From positions 1-64,000 of the forward strand of contig NZ_FNDW01000006.1 in the NCBI RefSeq assembly GCF_900099685.1: a DNA stretch of 64,000 nucleotides, given 5' to 3'. Position 1 is the first letter of the stretch; each line of letters opens with the position of its first letter. Below, piece after piece: positions 43,103 to 52,168 of this stretch. The translations under genes and the position numbers were made by a program. Under the pieces are notes generated by a model. That model was not told the DNA's origin and did no database searches. It saw nothing but the letters and a program-made list of their open reading frames with translations. This DNA comes from Chryseobacterium taeanense. GTDB lineage: Bacteria > Bacteroidota > Bacteroidia > Flavobacteriales > Weeksellaceae.

Positions 43103-44304
43103 GTTTTTCTAATTCCTTTTTTCTTTTTTTTACCAAGCCATATTAAAAATCCGGTTACGGGTAATGAGGTACATATAAGCCCAGCAATGAACCAAATGAT
43201 TTTTCCGAAGATGCCGAAGTATGATCCGGTGTGGATGTCATAGTTGGCATTAGCATATTTCTCTGCCGTATTTAGCTGCTGATGAGATCTGTTCATCAAT
43301 AGTTTCCCTGAATATTTATCAAAGAAAAGCTGACTTCTGACGGCAAATCTTCCGTCTTGTCCATAAACAGTGACCGGAATATTTTTTAATTCTTTTCCTT
43401 TCTTGTTTTTCCCATTTAAAGGCATTCTGAAGCTTGAATACGTTGGATATAGTTTTCTTGCTTCCTGTGCCGTGAGATCAAAAACGGAATTGTTTTTTGC
43501 CATTAGTGAATCCGGCGACTGCATTGATTTTTCTTTAGAAACTTCCAATGACCCGGATAAGGTGAAGTTGAAAATGTTTTTAACCCAAGGGTAGGAAAAG
43601 TAAATTCCGGATAAACTTATTACCAATGCAATGAATGAAACATAAAATCCCAGCACGTTGTGGAGATCATAATTTTTACGTTTCCATGTTTTTACATTTT
43701 TCCAGTCGAATGAAAATCGTCCCTGTCTTGCTTTTTTATTTTTCGGCCACCAGAGAATAATGCCTGTAATCAGCATGATGATGAAAAGTACAACGGGAAT
43801 TCCCACCACATATTTTCCCCAATCTGTTTTTAACAATAAACTCCAATGAATGGATTTCAGGATAGGAAAGATATCGTATTTCTCGTTGTAAACATCCAGA
43901 ATTTCACCATTATAAGGATTAACATATACCAGCTTATTGATTTTTACTTCATCAAAATAGTTCCAGGCCTTTTTATCTTTTTCGTAGTAGAGAAATTCAT
44001 AGGATTTGTTTTTATCCAGAGGGATTTCAACGGAAGTTAACGGACCCTTTTCATTGAGTTCTAAAGTGATTTTTTCTTTTAAAACTTCAATGGGAATCGG
44101 CTTTTGCTTAATTGTTTCAGCTTTTACATACAAGACATCTTTCCTCAGCTGATTCTGAATTTCATCTTTAAAAACGTATATCGTCCCGGAAAGCGAAACA
44201 ATAAAAACGATCAAACCAACGGATAAGCCAAACCACAAATGCAGTTTGGCAGACCATTTTTTGGTAAAAGAAGATTTCTTTTTATGATGATGCTTCTTTC
44301 TCAT
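43099..44304 (-). CDS. PepSY-associated transmembrane protein (iron-uptake linked), copy 2
   Basis: A 401-residue paralogue of the protein at 39709-40920 with the same layout: His/Lys-rich start MRKKHHHKKKSS, GKLHLWFGLSVGL-like first helix (here AKLHLWFGLSVGL), a periplasmic domain, IHWSLLLKTDWGKYVVGIPV, GIILWWPKNKK, RKNYDLHNVLGFYVSF and a final LPVTGFLIWLGKKKKK. It is the first gene of the three-gene unit and its stop overlaps the TonB receptor start by 4 nt. Two different copies bracketing one receptor suggest either duplication with specialisation or a two-subunit inner-membrane partner. The latter is speculation. Confidence 0.88.
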   Translation of the reverse strand: MRKKHHHKKKSSFTKKWSAKLHLWFGLSVGLIVFIVSLSGTIYVFKDEIQNQLRKDVLYVKAETIKQKPIPIEVLKEKITLELNEKGPLTSVEIPLDKNKSYEFLYYEKDKKAWNYFDEVKINKLVYVNPYNGEILDVYNEKYDIFPILKSIHWSLLLKTDWGKYVVGIPVVLFIIMLITGIILWWPKNKKARQGRFSFDWKNVKTWKRKNYDLHNVLGFYVSFIALVISLSGIYFSYPWVKNIFNFTLSGSLEVSKEKSMQSPDSLMAKNNSVFDLTAQEARKLYPTYSSFRMPLNGKNKKGKELKNIPVTVYGQDGRFAVRSQLFFDKYSGKLLMNRSHQQLNTAEKYANANYDIHTGSYFGIFGKIIWFIAGLICTSLPVTGFLIWLGKKKKKGIRKT

Positions 44305-44307
44305 GAG

Positions 44308-44339
44308 AAAAAAGTTAACCTTTTGAGGGGTTAACTTTT
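44308..44339 (-). terminator. Terminator of the 44349-46517 receptor gene
   Basis: AAAAGTTAACC (44310-44320) and GGTTAACTTTT (44329-44339) form an 11-bp stem. On the minus strand it is followed by TTTTTTC, so it ends the receptor transcript before the PepSY operon. Confidence 0.8.
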
Positions 44340-44348
44340 GATATGTTG

Positions 44349-46517
44349 TTAGAATTTATATGAAATTGAGAACCTCCAGTTTCTTGGTGCTTCTGCCTGA
44401 TAGTAATAATATGAACCATAACTTGCTCCGGAATATAAATATCTGTTGAATACATTAAAAATATTCAGATTTACACGTATTTTTGAATTTTCCCAAGAAG
44501 CACCAGCATCAAATTTCAGATAATCATTCATTGGTTTAGTTGTTCCTGTAGAATCCCATGTCCAAGAAGTTCTGTCGGCTAAATAACTCCCTCCGAATGA
44601 AAGGCCAAATCCTTCTAGTGTACCATTTGTAAATGTATAATTTAACCAACCGTTTAGAGTGTGCTTTGCATAGCCTGCCACTTTATCACCTTCATTATGA
44701 AGTATTTTAGGAGTATTTGTTGCAGGATCAATATAAGTTATTGCTTCTTTATATTCATTATCCGTATAAGCGTAATTGAAGATTGCATTAAACCCTTTTA
44801 CAACTTCCCCTTTCAAATCAAACTCCACACCCTGAACACCCGTTTTGCCGTCCAGGATTGAGTACTTAGAGGTAGGATCTGCCGGATCTCTGCTGATCGC
44901 ATTGTCTTTTCTGATATTATAGAGCGACAATGTTGTATTCCATTTTCCGTTAAACCAATCTCTTTTTAATCCTATTTCATAGCTGTTTCCTGTTAAAGGT
45001 TTTGCGGTAGATCCATCTCTGAACAAACCGGATTGTGGAGTAAAAGATTGGTCGTATAGGGCATAAGCAGAAGTATTGTCATCAATAGAATAACTTAAAC
45101 CTACTCTAGGAGAAATTTTATCTGCCTCAAAAGTATCTCCGTAATTGTTTTGTTTAATGTTGGTATATCTTGCAGCAACTGTTAAACGCAATCTGTCTTC
45201 TAGAAATCCTAATTCATCTTGTAAATAAACACCAGAATAATTTTGGTCAATCGTTCCTCCCGGCGTTGCTCTTTGGTTTAAAGGAGAACTATTAATTCGC
45301 TCAATCCACTCTTCATATCCATATCCATTCGTTACAGGCTGATATGTCAGAATATTAGTATTGAATGGTGTTGCATCCAAAACATGAGAATAATTCCAGT
45401 CGGCTAAATATTTTTTACTTCCCAAATCTAACCCAGCTAAAATTCTGTGTGAAACTTTTCCTGTTTTTTCGTATCCATTCAGGTAAACCTGTCCGAATTT
45501 CATGACATTGGAGCCTTCCCAATAAGAAAGTCTTCTAATCATTGTGCCATCTGAATTTACAGCATCTGGCCAAATGTCGCTTGCATTCGTGTAATCATTA
45601 AGATAAGTAACCTGAGTTGTTAATTTCCAGTTTTTATTAAATTGATGCTGTAAATTTACATTCACGGTATGATCTTCCATATTTGAAGGCATAATTCCGG
45701 GATCTGTATGGGTATAATTCACAGGTCTTGTAGCATAACCTTCAGTAGAGAATACATACGCAGAACCCACTTCAGACATTTTAGCTTTTTGATAGATATA
45801 TTCTGCAGTTAAAGTTGTTTTATCTGTCAACTCAACTTTTACAGAAGGATTTATAACATATCTGTTATTAAATTCATAATCTCTAAAACTATTTCTTTGT
45901 GAACCCATTAAATTTAAACGAACTGAAACTTTTTTAGACAATCTGCTATCTAAGTCCGTTTCTGCTCTATACATATCAAAACTCCCTAATGTTACCCTTG
46001 CAGAACCATTGAATGGGTTTCCTGTAGGCTTTTTAGTAACGACATTATATATTCCGCTAGGCTCTCCGGCCGACATTAAAAATCCTCCTGGTCCTTTTAC
46101 GAATTCGATATGATCAACATAGCTCATATCTTCAGATAGCGGACCCCAATTTGATGTCACATTCACTCCGTTAAAAAAAGCACCTGCACGAGATCCTCTC
46201 ATGTTAATTCTTGAGTACATTTCTCCCCAATGCTCCAATCTTTGAGCTCCTGCCACATTTCTTAAAAGTCCATCCGAAATTGTAGTCACCTGCTGGTCCT
46301 CCAAGGCTCTGTTAGTAATTATTGAAATATTTTGAGGCACCTTTATAAGTTCTTCATTTAGACGCAATGATGATGAACCTTCCTTCTCAACATATTTCTT
46401 ATAATATTTACCATTTACAACAACCTCTTCAATATCATTTGACTTAATTGTATCTTTTTCCTGAGCAAATGTCAGCATAGAACCCAATAGTGACGCACAG
46501 ATCAGTACATTTTTCAT
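44349..46517 (-). CDS. TonB-dependent siderophore receptor
   Basis: A 722-residue outer-membrane receptor of the FhuA/FpvA-like siderophore group. The signal peptide ends near MLTFAQE, followed by IEEVVVNGKYY as a TonB-box-like start. The plug contains KVPQNISIITNRALEDQQVTTISDGLLRNVAG and INMRGSRAGAFFNGVNV, then YVDHIEFVKGPGGFLMSAGEPSGIYNVVTKKPTG, which is diagnostic for siderophore receptors. The barrel ends in WRFSISYKF. It is transcribed alone, with its own terminator, upstream of the PepSY-receptor-PepSY unit. Regulation by iron is expected for the family. The ligand is probably a hydroxamate or related siderophore, but this is not provable here. Confidence 0.94.
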   Translation of the reverse strand: MKNVLICASLLGSMLTFAQEKDTIKSNDIEEVVVNGKYYKKYVEKEGSSSLRLNEELIKVPQNISIITNRALEDQQVTTISDGLLRNVAGAQRLEHWGEMYSRINMRGSRAGAFFNGVNVTSNWGPLSEDMSYVDHIEFVKGPGGFLMSAGEPSGIYNVVTKKPTGNPFNGSARVTLGSFDMYRAETDLDSRLSKKVSVRLNLMGSQRNSFRDYEFNNRYVINPSVKVELTDKTTLTAEYIYQKAKMSEVGSAYVFSTEGYATRPVNYTHTDPGIMPSNMEDHTVNVNLQHQFNKNWKLTTQVTYLNDYTNASDIWPDAVNSDGTMIRRLSYWEGSNVMKFGQVYLNGYEKTGKVSHRILAGLDLGSKKYLADWNYSHVLDATPFNTNILTYQPVTNGYGYEEWIERINSSPLNQRATPGGTIDQNYSGVYLQDELGFLEDRLRLTVAARYTNIKQNNYGDTFEADKISPRVGLSYSIDDNTSAYALYDQSFTPQSGLFRDGSTAKPLTGNSYEIGLKRDWFNGKWNTTLSLYNIRKDNAISRDPADPTSKYSILDGKTGVQGVEFDLKGEVVKGFNAIFNYAYTDNEYKEAITYIDPATNTPKILHNEGDKVAGYAKHTLNGWLNYTFTNGTLEGFGLSFGGSYLADRTSWTWDSTGTTKPMNDYLKFDAGASWENSKIRVNLNIFNVFNRYLYSGASYGSYYYYQAEAPRNWRFSISYKF

Positions 46518-46535
46518 GAAACTAAAATTTTCTGC

Positions 46536-46566
46536 AAATATATTGTTTTTAATTATTCTAAATAAA
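46536..46566 (-). promoter_or_regulatory. Promoter region of the siderophore receptor with AT palindrome
   Basis: On the minus strand TATATTTG (46536-46543) matches the TAnnTTTG -7 element 19 nt before the ATG. The palindrome TTATT-CTA-AATAA at 46554-46566 covers the expected -33 position and could be an iron-repressor site. No experimentally known box is matched. Confidence 0.4.
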
Positions 46567-46612
46567 TAATCGGGTTGATATTTATCATAAAATTAATATC
46601 CATGAAATAACA

Positions 46613-46646
46613 AAAGCCGCTTCAGAACATTCTGAAGCGACTTTTC
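46613..46646 (-). terminator. Terminator of secA
   Basis: A 16-bp stem with one mismatch (arms around GCCGCTTCAGAA and TTCTGAAGCGAC, 2-nt loop), with A/T-rich flanks on both sides, 21 nt beyond the secA stop. Confidence 0.8.
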
Positions 46647-46666
46647 TATATATTGAATTATTATTC

Positions 46667-49600
46667 TTACGCTGGAATTTCTCCTTTATACAAGAATGAG
46701 ATAATTTCTTTATTCAATTTATCGATCATTTCACTGAATAGGTGGAAAGATTCCTGTTTGTAGATTACCAACGGATCTTTTTGCTCGTAAACAGCTCCCT
46801 GTGAAGATCTTCTCAAGTCGTCCATTTCACGTAAATGCAATTTCCAGTTCTCGTCGATGATAGATAAGGTGATGTTCTTTTCAAAATCATTAATTAAGCT
46901 GTCGCATTGTGTTTCATAAGCTTCCTTAAGATCGGTTACAATCGTCATTGTCTTATGACCGTCGGTGAATGGAACCTGAATCATTTTAAACATCGAACCC
47001 TGATTCTGATATACGTTTTCAATAATCGGGAATGATTTTTCTTTCAGCAGATTCAGTTTCATCTGGTAATCTTCCTGAGCAGCCTTAAACAAGATATTCG
47101 TAAGATCCTGAATGGTTTTAGATTTAAAATCATTTTCAGAAACCGGAGATTCCATCGTGAATGTCTTAATTATTTCATATTCGAAATCCTTATAACTTCC
47201 TGTAGCTCTTCCTTTTGTGACAATAGAATTTGCCACATCAAAGATCATATTTGCAATATCATATTTCAGGTGATCTCCGAATAAAGCGTTCTTTCTTCTT
47301 TTATAGATTACATCACGCTGCTTATTCATTACGTCATCATACTCAAGAAGTCTTTTTCTTGTTCCGAAGTTGTTTTCTTCCACCTTTTTCTGTGCTCTTT
47401 CGATAGACTTGGAAATCATGGAATGCTGAATAACTTCACCTTCTTTATGTCCCATTCTGTCCATCATTTTAGCGATTCTTTCAGAACCGAAAAGACGCAT
47501 CAAATTGTCTTCCAGTGAAACATAGAACTGGGAACTTCCCGGATCTCCCTGACGACCTGCTCTACCCCTTAACTGTCGGTCAACTCGTCTTGAATCGTGT
47601 CTTTCTGTACCAATAATCGCTAAACCACCTGCTTCTTTTACTTCTTTAGTCAGCTTAATATCGGTACCACGACCTGCCATGTTGGTTGCTATTGTAACAA
47701 CTCCCGGCTGTCCTGCTCCTGCAACGATTTCTGCTTCTTTTTTGTGAAGTTTCGCGTTAAGAACCTGGTGAGGAATTTTTCTTAATTGCAGAGCTTTTGA
47801 AAGTAGTTGAGAAATCTCAACAGACGTTGTACCTACCAGAACAGGTCTTTTCGCTGCTGTTAATTTTTCAATTTCTTCAATAACGGCATTGTATTTTTCT
47901 CTATTGGTCTTATAAACCAAATCCTGTTTGTCGTGTCTTAAAATCGGACGGTTTGTCGGGATTACTACAACATCAAGTTTGTAGATTTCCCAAAGTTCAC
48001 CAGCTTCCGTTTCAGCAGTACCGGTCATCCCCGCGAGTTTATTGTACATACGGAAATAGTTCTGAAGGGTAATCGTTGCAAACGTCTGCGTAGCCGCTTC
48101 GATTTTCACGTTTTCTTTAGCCTCGATAGCCTGGTGAAGTCCGTCTGAGTAACGTCTTCCTTCCATGATACGGCCTGTCTGCTCATCAACGATTTTTACT
48201 TCACCATCGATAACAACATATTCATCATCTTTTTCAAATAATGTATAAGCTTTCAATAACTGGCTCATGGTATGTACTCTTTCAGATTTTTCTGCAAAAT
48301 CAGAGAAAAGTTTTTCTTTAGCTTCAAATTCTTCCTCTTTGGATAAATTCTTAGCTTCCAGCTCAGCGATTTCAGTTCCGATATCCGGAAGTACGAAGAA
48401 ATTGGCATCAGAATTACCTTGAGACATATATTCAACACCTTTGTCTGTAAGATCTACCTGATTATTTTTTTCTTCAATAACGAAGTAAAGGTCTTTATCT
48501 ACGATCGGCATATCACGGTTGTTATCCTGCATATATTGCGCTTCTGTTTTCTGAAGCAATGCACGGTTTCCGCTTTCCGATAAGAATTTAATTAACTGTC
48601 TGTTTTTGGGAAGACCTCTGTAAGCCTGAAGTAATTTGAATCCCCCCTCTTTGTTGTTTCCTGCTGCAATTAACTTTTTGGCTTCGTTAAAAATTGCAGA
48701 AACAGTTTTTTTCTGTACTTCAACGATTCTGTCGATAGAAGGCTTTAACACATCAAACTCCTGTCTGTCTCCCTGAGGAACAGGTCCTGAAATAATCAAT
48801 GGCGTTCTTGCATCATCTACTAATACAGAGTCAACCTCATCAACGATTGCAAAGTTTAATTCTCTCTGCACCAGTTCTGAAGGTGAAGTCACCATATTAT
48901 CTCTCAGATAGTCAAAACCAAATTCGTTATTGGTTCCGTAAGTAATATCTGAATTATAAGCTTTTCTTCTTCCGTCTGAATTCGGCTGGTGATTATCAAT
49001 ACAGTCGATCGACATTCCGTGGAATTGGTACAAGGGCCCCATCCAAGCCGAGTCCCTTTTAGCAAGGTAGTCGTTCACCGTTACAACGTGAACCCCTCTT
49101 CCAGGAAGAGCATTTAAGAAAATAGGAAGTGTTCCTACCAACGTTTTACCCTCACCGGTTGCCATCTCAGCAATTTTACCACTGTGAAGAATCACCCCTC
49201 CGATGAACTGAACATCGTAATGTACCATATCCCAATTTACAGGAGTTCCGGCAGCATCCCAAGAGTTTTTCCAGATTGCATCATCTCCCTGAATCTCTAA
49301 GAAGTCTTTGCCTGCGGCAGCTAACTGTCTGTCCCAATCGGTTGCTTTTACGCGGATTTGCCCATTTTGAGCCCATCTTCTGGCCGTCTCTTTTACTAAT
49401 GCAAAAGCTTCGGGAAGAATTTGACCTAGAACTTTCTCTTCAATTTCGTATGATTCCTTTTTTAGAGCTTCAATTTTTGAAAAAAGCGCTTCTTTTTCGT
49501 CTACGTTCTTCGAATTTTTTATCTGCTCTTGTATCTGTTCTATCTGAGCGGTAATTTTGCTGGTTGCAGATTTGATGCTCTCTTTAAACTCAGCAGTTTT

Positions 49601-49741
49601 CTCTCTTAAACCGTCATCAGATAATTCCTGAATAGTCGGTTCAACAGCTTTGATTTTTGTTACAACTTTTTTTACTTCTTTTAGGTCCTGCGCTTTTTTG
49701 TCTCCCAAAAACCCTTTAAGAACTTTGTTTAAAAAACTCAT
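46667..49741 (-). CDS. secA: Preprotein translocase ATPase SecA
   Basis: Motor ATPase of the Sec pathway, moving unfolded proteins through SecYEG. At 1024 residues it is longer than E. coli SecA (901), with extra helical sequence near the N-terminus (about 50-130) and within the nucleotide-binding domain, as in other Bacteroidota. Motifs include Walker [12 protein letters not shown], the DEAD-type box [45 protein letters not shown] and [14 protein letters not shown]. The C-terminus ends FLYKGEIPA and lacks the Cys-rich zinc tail that binds SecB in proteobacteria. The gene is monocistronic with a repeat-containing leader. Confidence 0.96.
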   Translation of the reverse strand: MSFLNKVLKGFLGDKKAQDLKEVKKVVTKIKAVEPTIQELSDDGLREKTAEFKESIKSATSKITAQIEQIQEQIKNSKNVDEKEALFSKIEALKKESYEIEEKVLGQILPEAFALVKETARRWAQNGQIRVKATDWDRQLAAAGKDFLEIQGDDAIWKNSWDAAGTPVNWDMVHYDVQFIGGVILHSGKIAEMATGEGKTLVGTLPIFLNALPGRGVHVVTVNDYLAKRDSAWMGPLYQFHGMSIDCIDNHQPNSDGRRKAYNSDITYGTNNEFGFDYLRDNMVTSPSELVQRELNFAIVDEVDSVLVDDARTPLIISGPVPQGDRQEFDVLKPSIDRIVEVQKKTVSAIFNEAKKLIAAGNNKEGGFKLLQAYRGLPKNRQLIKFLSESGNRALLQKTEAQYMQDNNRDMPIVDKDLYFVIEEKNNQVDLTDKGVEYMSQGNSDANFFVLPDIGTEIAELEAKNLSKEEEFEAKEKLFSDFAEKSERVHTMSQLLKAYTLFEKDDEYVVIDGEVKIVDEQTGRIMEGRRYSDGLHQAIEAKENVKIEAATQTFATITLQNYFRMYNKLAGMTGTAETEAGELWEIYKLDVVVIPTNRPILRHDKQDLVYKTNREKYNAVIEEIEKLTAAKRPVLVGTTSVEISQLLSKALQLRKIPHQVLNAKLHKKEAEIVAGAGQPGVVTIATNMAGRGTDIKLTKEVKEAGGLAIIGTERHDSRRVDRQLRGRAGRQGDPGSSQFYVSLEDNLMRLFGSERIAKMMDRMGHKEGEVIQHSMISKSIERAQKKVEENNFGTRKRLLEYDDVMNKQRDVIYKRRKNALFGDHLKYDIANMIFDVANSIVTKGRATGSYKDFEYEIIKTFTMESPVSENDFKSKTIQDLTNILFKAAQEDYQMKLNLLKEKSFPIIENVYQNQGSMFKMIQVPFTDGHKTMTIVTDLKEAYETQCDSLINDFEKNITLSIIDENWKLHLREMDDLRRSSQGAVYEQKDPLVIYKQESFHLFSEMIDKLNKEIISFLYKGEIPA

Positions 49742-49748
49742 AAATTTT

Positions 49749-49863
49749 TTGCTTTATGCCTAAAGCGATATGCTTTAAGCGTTTTAATAACACGCTTATC
49801 GTGTAAAATTGATGTATAAAAAAGGGCAAAAAAGCTCTAAGCCAGGCCTAAAGCTTAATGCTT
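49749..49863. repeat. GCTTTA/TAAAGC repeat cluster upstream of secA
   Basis: TGCTTTATGCCTAAAGCG, ATGCTTTAAGCG and GCCTAAAGCTTAATGC repeat the vocabulary of the ftsZ-yqeY gap (TTAAAGCCTAAAGC). The words can fold with each other. They fill the gap between secA and the DUF2795 gene. Confidence 0.45.
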
Positions 49864-49866
49864 TGA

Positions 49867-50088
49867 TTAATATTCGTCTTCGTTCCAAAGATAGTCTTCG
49901 TCCGTAGGATAGTCGCTCCAGATCTCGTCGATTGCATCATAGATTTCACCCTCGTCTTCGATTGCCTGAAGGTTTTCCACAACTTCCATAGGTGCACCAG
50001 TTCTGATTGCGTAATCAATAAGTTCTGCTTTTGTCATTGGCCAAGGTGCGTCACTTAAATATGAAGCTAATTCTAATGTCCAGTACAT
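49867..50088 (-). CDS. DUF2795 domain-containing protein
   Basis: A 73-residue acidic cytoplasmic protein of the DUF2795 family. The family core is ASYLSDAPWPMTKAELIDYAIRTGAPMEVVENLQAI, which looks like a small helical module, followed by a very acidic tail (YPTDEDYLWNEDEY). Function is unknown; homologues are short, abundant and widely conserved in Bacteroidota. A TACTTTTG element (TAnnTTTG type) on the minus strand at 50106-50113 lies 18 nt before its ATG, so it has its own promoter. Confidence 0.85.
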   Translation of the reverse strand: MYWTLELASYLSDAPWPMTKAELIDYAIRTGAPMEVVENLQAIEDEGEIYDAIDEIWSDYPTDEDYLWNEDEY

Positions 50089-50105
50089 AATTTTCTAATT
50101 TTTTG

Positions 50106-50113
50106 CAAAAGTA
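50106..50113 (-). promoter_or_regulatory. -7 promoter element of the DUF2795 gene
   Basis: TACTTTTG on the minus strand is an exact TAnnTTTG match 18 nt upstream of the start codon. No good -33 TTG was found at the expected distance. Confidence 0.4.
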
Positions 50114-50230
50114 TAAAAATAGCTTATATTATACGCTTTTTTATACCTGATTTTCAATTCTTTTTATTAAGTTTTGTTCATTTAGATATGCAGAAACCAT
50201 TAGATCTATCTCCTGCAACCTTATTTGAGG

Positions 50231-51253
50231 TCATTTTCTCAAAAACCATTCCACAAATTTTTTTATGCCATTTTGGAAGTTTGTGTCAGGTTTATAGCCT
50301 ATCAATGTCTTAGCTTTTGTGATATCTGCATTGGTTTTAAGAACATCCCCTGGCTGCATTGGCAGATTTTTCCGGATGGCAGATTTTCCCAATTCATTTT
50401 CAATAGTTGAAAGCATTTCATGAAGGCTGATGACCTGACTTTCTCCAAGATTTATAATTTCATAAATGTCTGAATTGTTTTCCAGATAACTAATTGATTT
50501 TGTTATCCCATCAATAATATCATCGATATAAGTATAATCTCTTGAGGTGGTTCCGTCGCCGTAGAAAGGTACTTCTTGGTTTTCAGAGATTAATTTTGTG
50601 AATTTGTGAATGGCAAGATCTGGTCTTTGTCTGGAGCCGTAAACTGTAAAAAACCGCAGTTGGATCATATCGATTTTATATAGATCATGATACACGTGTC
50701 CTAAAATTTCACCACATTTCTTGGTGGCAGCATAAGGCGAAATCGGATTGTCTACATTATCGGTTTCAGAAAAAGGAATCTTTTCATTATTTCCATAAAC
50801 ACTTGAAGATGAAGCGCAAACAAATTTTTTAATATTAAAATCCTTACATAATTCCCAAAGATTCATGGTTCCACGAATATTGACTTCTTCATAGTCTAAT
50901 GGTCTTTCGATAGATGGACGAACACCAGCTAATGCGGCAAGATGGATGATTAAATCAATTTTATGTTTTTTAAATATTTCTTCCAGCCCACACTTATCAC
51001 GAATATCCTGATAATAAAGTATGTAATTATCTGATTTTGAAATGGAAACCAATTCCCGAATATCATTATCTTTATCAGAAAACTTAAAATCCGAATTTTT
51101 ACCAATTGACGCTAAAGTATTTTTAATTTTTATCTGATAATTGTAGAAATCATCAAAATTGTCAATGTTTATGACAGAATGTCCCTTTTTTAACAATTGC
51201 TCAACCAAGTGAGAACCAATGAATCCGCTTCCGCCAGTGACTAGATAAATCAT
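50231..51253 (-). CDS. NAD-dependent epimerase (UDP-glucuronate 4-epimerase-like)
   Basis: A 340-residue extended short-chain dehydrogenase that interconverts nucleotide sugars, most like UDP-glucuronate or UDP-glucose 4-epimerases. The NAD loop TGGSGFIGSHL is at the N-terminus. Other motifs are LAALAGVRPSIERP, the catalytic ASSSSVYG serine region, YAATKK (the Y-x-x-x-K pair) and FFTVYGSRQRPDLAI, which favours uronate epimerases, with DYTYIDDIIDG near the C-terminus. It probably supplies a sugar for capsule or glycolipid. No other polysaccharide genes are adjacent, so the pathway cannot be told. A TATTTTTG element on the minus strand lies 19 nt before the ATG. Confidence 0.88.
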   Translation of the reverse strand: MIYLVTGGSGFIGSHLVEQLLKKGHSVINIDNFDDFYNYQIKIKNTLASIGKNSDFKFSDKDNDIRELVSISKSDNYILYYQDIRDKCGLEEIFKKHKIDLIIHLAALAGVRPSIERPLDYEEVNIRGTMNLWELCKDFNIKKFVCASSSSVYGNNEKIPFSETDNVDNPISPYAATKKCGEILGHVYHDLYKIDMIQLRFFTVYGSRQRPDLAIHKFTKLISENQEVPFYGDGTTSRDYTYIDDIIDGITKSISYLENNSDIYEIINLGESQVISLHEMLSTIENELGKSAIRKNLPMQPGDVLKTNADITKAKTLIGYKPDTNFQNGIKKFVEWFLRK

Positions 51254-51340
51254 TCGTGACTTTTATTTGTGACAAAAATATAAATTTATTTTTTGAAAAT
51301 ATAATCATTAATTTTACTTGAAAAAGTAATTTACATTAAT

Positions 51341-52138
51341 ATGCAGTTTCAGGGACAAATTTTAAAAATGACAAGCTTCAACGACGAGCCGATTCAATAT
51401 TATCTCAACCTTTCGGGTGATCTCATTCATATGAACGAACTCTTCGGGAAGGAATTAACTATAAAACATATCGGATTTCAGTGTGTAAACTGCCAACAAA
51501 ATAAACCGATCTACAGAATGGGTTTCTGCAAAAACTGTTTTTTTGAAAGTCCGTATGCCAGTGATACGATTATCCGCCCTGAGCTTTCTACCGCACACCT
51601 GGGAATTGCAGAACGGGATCTGGAAGTAGAAAAAGGAATTCAGCTTCAGCCTCATACAGTTTATCTGGCTTATACAGGGGAAGTAAAGGTGGGTGTTACG
51701 AGAAATACACAAATTCCCACGCGATGGATCGACCAAGGCGCGACTTTTGCTCTGCCTATTGCGAGAACCGAAAACCGGTATGAAGCAGGAATGATAGAAG
51801 TTGCGCTCAAACAACACGTTCCCGATAAAACCAGCTGGAAAAAAATGCTTCAGGATGATTTTGAAGACGATATTGACCTAGCAGATTTTCAGCGGAAAAT
51901 AAAAGAGTATTTCCCTGAAGATTTTCAGAAGTTTTATAGTGAAGGCGAAGATTTGTGGAAACTGGATTACCCTTATGAAAAACCAGATAAAGTAACATCT
52001 TTTACTCTCGATAAAAGACCTGAATTTACCGGAAAACTGACTGGCATTAAAGGGCAGTATCTAGGTTTTGACGGCGGAGAATTTATCAATATCAGGGGGC
52101 ATGAAGGGTATGTGATTGAACTCGGTATAAAGAACTAA
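51341..52138 (+). CDS. DUF2797 domain-containing protein
   Basis: A 265-residue cytoplasmic protein of the DUF2797 family. It opens with a possible zinc ribbon (CVNCQQNKPIYRMGFCKNC, two CxxC pairs at about residues 48-66). The family core follows: HTVYLAYTGEVKVGVTRNTQIPTRWIDQGA, which resembles a GIY-YIG-like fold start, then FALPIARTENRYEAGMIE. Function is not known. It is divergent from the epimerase gene and 31 nt upstream of the large AsmA-like gene, so it may be co-transcribed with that gene. Confidence 0.85.
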   Translation: MQFQGQILKMTSFNDEPIQYYLNLSGDLIHMNELFGKELTIKHIGFQCVNCQQNKPIYRMGFCKNCFFESPYASDTIIRPELSTAHLGIAERDLEVEKGIQLQPHTVYLAYTGEVKVGVTRNTQIPTRWIDQGATFALPIARTENRYEAGMIEVALKQHVPDKTSWKKMLQDDFEDDIDLADFQRKIKEYFPEDFQKFYSEGEDLWKLDYPYEKPDKVTSFTLDKRPEFTGKLTGIKGQYLGFDGGEFINIRGHEGYVIELGIKN

Positions 52139-52168
52139 TCTTTATGCAAATAAAACAAAATAAATAAC

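Noticed and set aside
46554..46566. TTATT-CTA-AATAA as a proven Fur box
   Set aside because: A single short AT palindrome is too weak to name the regulator; kept only as a candidate within the promoter entry.
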